A stretch of 5,368 nt of DNA. Origin: Thermoplasmata archaeon (lineage in GTDB: Archaea > Thermoplasmatota > Thermoplasmata > UBA184). The DNA lies in NCBI GenBank assembly GCA_030042855.1, contig JASHYU010000038.1, positions 1-5,368 on the forward strand, read 5' to 3'. Positions 5,231-5,368 of the stretch are shown one piece after another (positions within the stretch are counted from its first letter, which is position 1; every line of letters begins with the position of its first letter). Below the pieces are notes generated by a model that saw nothing but the letters and a program-made list of their open reading frames with translations, was not told the DNA's origin and did no database searches. A program made the translations under genes and the position numbers.

Positions 5231-5368
5231 ATGCGCACCTATGTCCGGATGACCTTCCACTCGGAGGGGGCCAACCCGCTGAAGGTGCTCGAGACGATGC
5301 GGACGCTCGGTTTCGAGGAGTCGATGGGGATGCACGACTTCGTCTATCGGTGGAAGGACAAGGCCGCG
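5231..5368 (+). CDS. Unrecognised conserved-looking protein, N-terminal part (runs off the window)
   Basis: From ATG at 5231 the frame is open to the window edge, giving 46 residues that begin MRTYVRMTFHSEGANPLKVL and contain LRTLGFEESMGMHDFVY and W41. The alternation of a beta-strand (residues 2-9), an amphipathic helix (14-26) and another strand (36-41) suggests a small ferredoxin-like alpha/beta fold. That is a pattern reading, not a family match. Support for the gene comes from the GGTGGGGG Shine-Dalgarno-like sequence 4-11 bases upstream, the divergent TATA element and codon use matching its neighbours. No signal peptide is visible. In-frame ATGs at residues 7 and 23 are less likely starts because the first strand precedes them. 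I cannot assign a function, and the C-terminal part is missing. Confidence 0.65.
   Translation, partial: MRTYVRMTFHSEGANPLKVLETMRTLGFEESMGMHDFVYRWKDKAA

Noticed and set aside
5152..5238. 29-residue N-terminal extension of the epimerase
   Set aside because: It would pass through the strong TATA box and overlap the start of the divergent ORF. The Rossmann strand sits 10 residues after the ATG at 5151, as expected.
3062..5335. 757-codon minus-strand open frame
   Set aside because: It runs antisense through the GT4 gene and out of frame through the epimerase, is Arg/Pro/Gly-rich without domain motifs, and crosses both promoters. It is a GC-rich shadow frame.

Overview
The window reads as a high-GC (visibly near 70%) archaeal chromosome fragment, most plausibly a GC-rich Thermoplasmatota-type lineage. 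This is inferred from archaeal-style TATA boxes placed about 25-29 bp upstream of start codons (leaderless genes), an archaeal long-type FKBP prolyl isomerase, and the family mix. The taxon is inference; no rRNA or marker gene is present. There is no CRISPR array, tRNA, transposon or obvious phage gene.

Layout. Positions 1-803 (+) hold the 3' end of a MeaB/ArgK-type GTPase gene, followed 5 bp later by a small membrane-anchored class I methyltransferase resembling the FAM173/ATPSCKMT lysine methyltransferases. Positions 787-1106 (-) hold two tandem single-pass membrane microproteins of 42 and 43 aa, each with a TATA-like element at leaderless distance. Positions 1183-2094 (-) encode an FKBP-type peptidyl-prolyl isomerase with an extended Pro/Ala/Lys-rich tail. 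Positions 2214-3065 (-) encode a family 2 glycosyltransferase, divergent from a GT4-type glycosyltransferase at 3143-4189 (+). That gene converges on an NAD-dependent sugar epimerase/dehydratase at 4186-5151 (-), and the two genes end in the same CTAG. The epimerase is in turn divergent from a truncated, unrecognised ORF starting at 5231 (+).

How they fit together. The GT2, GT4 and epimerase genes form a small sugar module: the epimerase would supply a modified nucleotide sugar and the transferases would build a surface glycan or glycolipid. This is inference from family and adjacency. The two divergent intergenic regions (77 and 79 bp) share one geometry: one AT-rich TATA element, a gene on one side close enough to be leaderless, and a gene on the other side about 50 bp away with room for a short leader carrying a Shine-Dalgarno-like sequence. 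The MeaB gene implies cobalamin-dependent acyl-CoA mutase metabolism nearby, outside the window. No wholly new system is evident. The most unusual items are the paired microproteins, the repeated bidirectional-promoter design and the shared-stop convergent pair.
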